From: Desulfobacula sp.
Lineage (GTDB): Bacteria; Desulfobacterota; Desulfobacteria; Desulfobacterales; Desulfobacteraceae
DNA: 6,844 nt
NCBI RefSeq assembly: GCF_021107415.1
Contig: NZ_JAIOSW010000281.1
Coordinates: forward strand, 1 to 6,844
Direction of reading: 5' to 3'
Shown here: piece after piece, positions 5,170-6,844 of the stretch
Numbering within the stretch: position 1 is the stretch's first letter
Layout: each line of letters opens with the position of its first letter
Notes under the pieces: generated by a model
Databases searched by the model: none
Seen by the model: only the letters and a program-made list of their open reading frames with translations
What the model was told of the DNA's origin: nothing
Position numbers and translations under genes: made by a program

Positions 5170-6844
5170 TTATGGCACCCGGCCCTTTCCCAGCAATTTA
5201 TTAATGGAGTGTACATAATCTTTATTCCGGCAGGGCTTTGCCAGATGGTCGACATTGGCGTCTTTTTGTTTCAACTCTTTTATGGATTCTAAAAATTCTA
5301 TATTACCGGAGATAAACAGTATTGGAATGGTTTTGTCTGTTGCTCTTATATGATTATATACATCCATTCCATTAATATTTCCTGGAAGAATATAATCCAG
5401 ACTTATAAAATCATATGGGTTCCTATCAAATAAATCCTTTGCAATCTGCCCGTTAGAAGCAGTATCAACCTTGTGACTACAGGGTTCTTGTGTTAATATC
5501 CTATATTGTATATCCGATATGGCTGTTTCATCTTCAACAAGAAGAATATACTTTTCAAAATGTGATAGTTCTTTACGGAATTTTATTTTTTCTTCACTTG
5601 TCAGCTCTTTTTCAATGACCGGCAGACTTATAGTGAATTTTGTGCCTGAGTTAAATTCCGACTCAATGGAAATATTGCCCTTGTGTTGTTCGATATATTT
5701 TTTTACATTGGCCATTCCATAACCAGTTCCTTTAATTGTGCTTTCATAAGAACCTGTCATATCCTTAGTTCCCTTTAGGGTGAAAGAAGGCTCATAAATT
5801 TTTGCAAGATGTTCTTGGGAAATCCCACACCCGTTATCCTCAATTTCAAAGCAGATATTGTCGTTTAGGCAATATGTTCGAATAATTATTCTGGGATGTT
5901 CAGACATACTTATGGCATGGATTGAATTTTGTATTAGATTTATAAGCGCATGCTCGATCATTCCGGCATCGGCGAGCAAATCAGGTACGCCTGGTTTATC
6001 CTCCTTTATCAGTTCAATGCCTTTGAGATCCTTTTTCAACAGACTTAGAACAAGATCAATTTTTTCATTGATTCTGAAAAATTCCTGCCTGGGCTCCTGA
6101 TCCTTGGCAAAGGCAACCAGGTTTCTGGTTAAGTTTTTCCCTCGTATGGTCTGTTCAAATATTAATTCAAGTGTTTTTTTTGTCTTTTCATCTTTGCAAT
6201 CCATCAGTGAGAGCTCGGTATTCCCCATAATAATGCCCAAAATATTATTAAAATCATGGGCCATTTTTCCAGCAACCTGACCAACCAACGCTAGTTTTTT
6301 ATGTTCTCCTGCAATTTTTTGAGCCTTTATTTTTTCTTTTTGAGCCATTTTCAGTTCGGTAATATCATGGGCAACGACCCGTGCTCTTTTTAATTTTCCA
6401 TTTTTATAGACAAAATCAGTGTTCAAAATGACACATAATTTTTGTCCATCTTTTTTAACAATGTTGTATTCAACGCTGCCGGCAAGATCTTCTCTTGTAG
6501 AAAGCTTTTCAAGTCTTCCAATATATAAATTTTTACTGTCTTCCGTTAAAAGATCCAAAGGATTCATGGACAAAAATTCTTCTTCTGAATAACCGGTATA
6601 TTTGCACATTATATCATTAACGTTAATGAATTTGACTTTTTCAAAATCGATCTCATAGTTTCCCGCCGGAGCATTCTGAAAAAGGTGTCTATATTTTTTC
6701 TCACTTTCCCGTACAGCATCGTCAGAATGTTTGCGGTCAATAGCGATGGCCATCTGATCAGAGACCACCGAAAGTACTTGCAAATCTTGTTTTTTGTAAA
6801 GACTGGAATTTAAATAGCTCTGGACAGCCACCACTCCGATAACC
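5170..6844 (-). CDS. hybrid sensor histidine kinase, GAF-PAS-HisKA-HATPase-receiver (5' end outside window)
   Basis: The reading frame is open to the right edge. Codons before the GTG at 6834 read V-I-G and continue into VVAVQSY, a typical end of a GAF sensor domain, so that GTG is internal. Numbering from it: the GAF remnant is about 1-35, a PAS domain with its C-terminal PAC part 40-165, and the HisKA helix has H193 in the MAHDFNNILG motif. The ATPase domain carries N303 in the N box, DNGCGI (333-338) and GTGYGMANV (369-377). A C-terminal receiver (428-548) has E434/D435, phospho-acceptor D480, S509 and K533. It should autophosphorylate on H193, and its receiver may relay, store or drain the phosphate. 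No membrane segment is in view; the input end is not seen. It ends 160 bases upstream of the response regulator, same strand, so that protein is a likely partner. The signal sensed cannot be told. Confidence 0.93.
   Translation of the reverse strand, partial: VIGVVAVQSYLNSSLYKKQDLQVLSVVSDQMAIAIDRKHSDDAVRESEKKYRHLFQNAPAGNYEIDFEKVKFINVNDIMCKYTGYSEEEFLSMNPLDLLTEDSKNLYIGRLEKLSTREDLAGSVEYNIVKKDGQKLCVILNTDFVYKNGKLKRARVVAHDITELKMAQKEKIKAQKIAGEHKKLALVGQVAGKMAHDFNNILGIIMGNTELSLMDCKDEKTKKTLELIFEQTIRGKNLTRNLVAFAKDQEPRQEFFRINEKIDLVLSLLKKDLKGIELIKEDKPGVPDLLADAGMIEHALINLIQNSIHAISMSEHPRIIIRTYCLNDNICFEIEDNGCGISQEHLAKIYEPSFTLKGTKDMTGSYESTIKGTGYGMANVKKYIEQHKGNISIESEFNSGTKFTISLPVIEKELTSEEKIKFRKELSHFEKYILLVEDETAISDIQYRILTQEPCSHKVDTASNGQIAKDLFDRNPYDFISLDYILPGNINGMDVYNHIRATDKTIPILFISGNIEFLESIKELKQKDANVDHLAKPCRNKDYVHSINKLLGKGRVP

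Noticed and set aside
5025..5255. 76-codon minus-strand frame overlapping the end of the kinase
   Set aside because: It overlaps the kinase receiver in another frame, matches no family I know, and extends into AT-rich intergenic sequence without a ribosome binding site.
6832..6834. GTG at 6834 as the true start of the histidine kinase
   Set aside because: The frame stays open to the window edge (V-I-G before it) and the sequence is the middle of a GAF domain, so the real start lies outside.

Overview
The window is AT-rich, protein-coding DNA that looks like a chromosomal segment of an anaerobic bacterium. The best guess is a Desulfobacterota (Desulfobacterales-type) sulfate reducer. This is inferred from a 2-oxoacid:ferredoxin oxidoreductase-type ferredoxin subunit, an 'AHDFNN' hybrid histidine kinase of the kind common in that group, and the base composition. 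No marker gene fixes the taxon. I see no tRNA, rRNA, CRISPR array, insertion sequence or phage gene.

Layout from left to right. (1) The 5' part of a minus-strand [4Fe-4S] ferredoxin-like subunit runs off the left edge (1-149). (2) A very AT-rich divergent intergenic region follows (150-472). (3) Two plus-strand genes lie 18 bases apart: a short TrmO/TsaA-family putative tRNA methyltransferase (473-973) and a family 2 glycosyltransferase (992-1825). The second carries an eight-G tract in a conserved-looking motif. (4) A minus-strand signalling block fills the rest. In transcription order it is a hybrid histidine kinase open at the right edge (5170-6844), a stand-alone response regulator (4266-5009), and an 815-residue protein joining a receiver-like domain to a FapA (DUF342) module (1822-4269).

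How the genes may work together. The kinase has the end of a GAF domain, a PAS domain, a HisKA/ATPase core and its own C-terminal receiver. The next gene is a receiver with all its active-site residues and a helical tail, but no DNA-binding or enzymatic output. It overlaps the FapA gene by an ATGA, so the two are probably translationally coupled. The receiver-like domain of the FapA protein has lost every phosphorylation residue (D, D, D, T and K become E, S, N, I and S). It still resembles its neighbour's receiver, and the resemblance seems to continue into the helical region behind it. My inference is that a phosphorelay ends in a protein-protein switch, with the intact regulator signalling to, or pairing with, its degenerate paralogue. 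The regulated output would then be the FapA beta-helix/coiled-coil protein, whose family is linked to flagellar assembly or cell-surface processes. This pseudo-receiver-FapA arrangement is the most interesting thing in the window.

The glycosyltransferase and the FapA gene converge so tightly that one TTAA supplies both stop codons, which leaves no room for a terminator between them.
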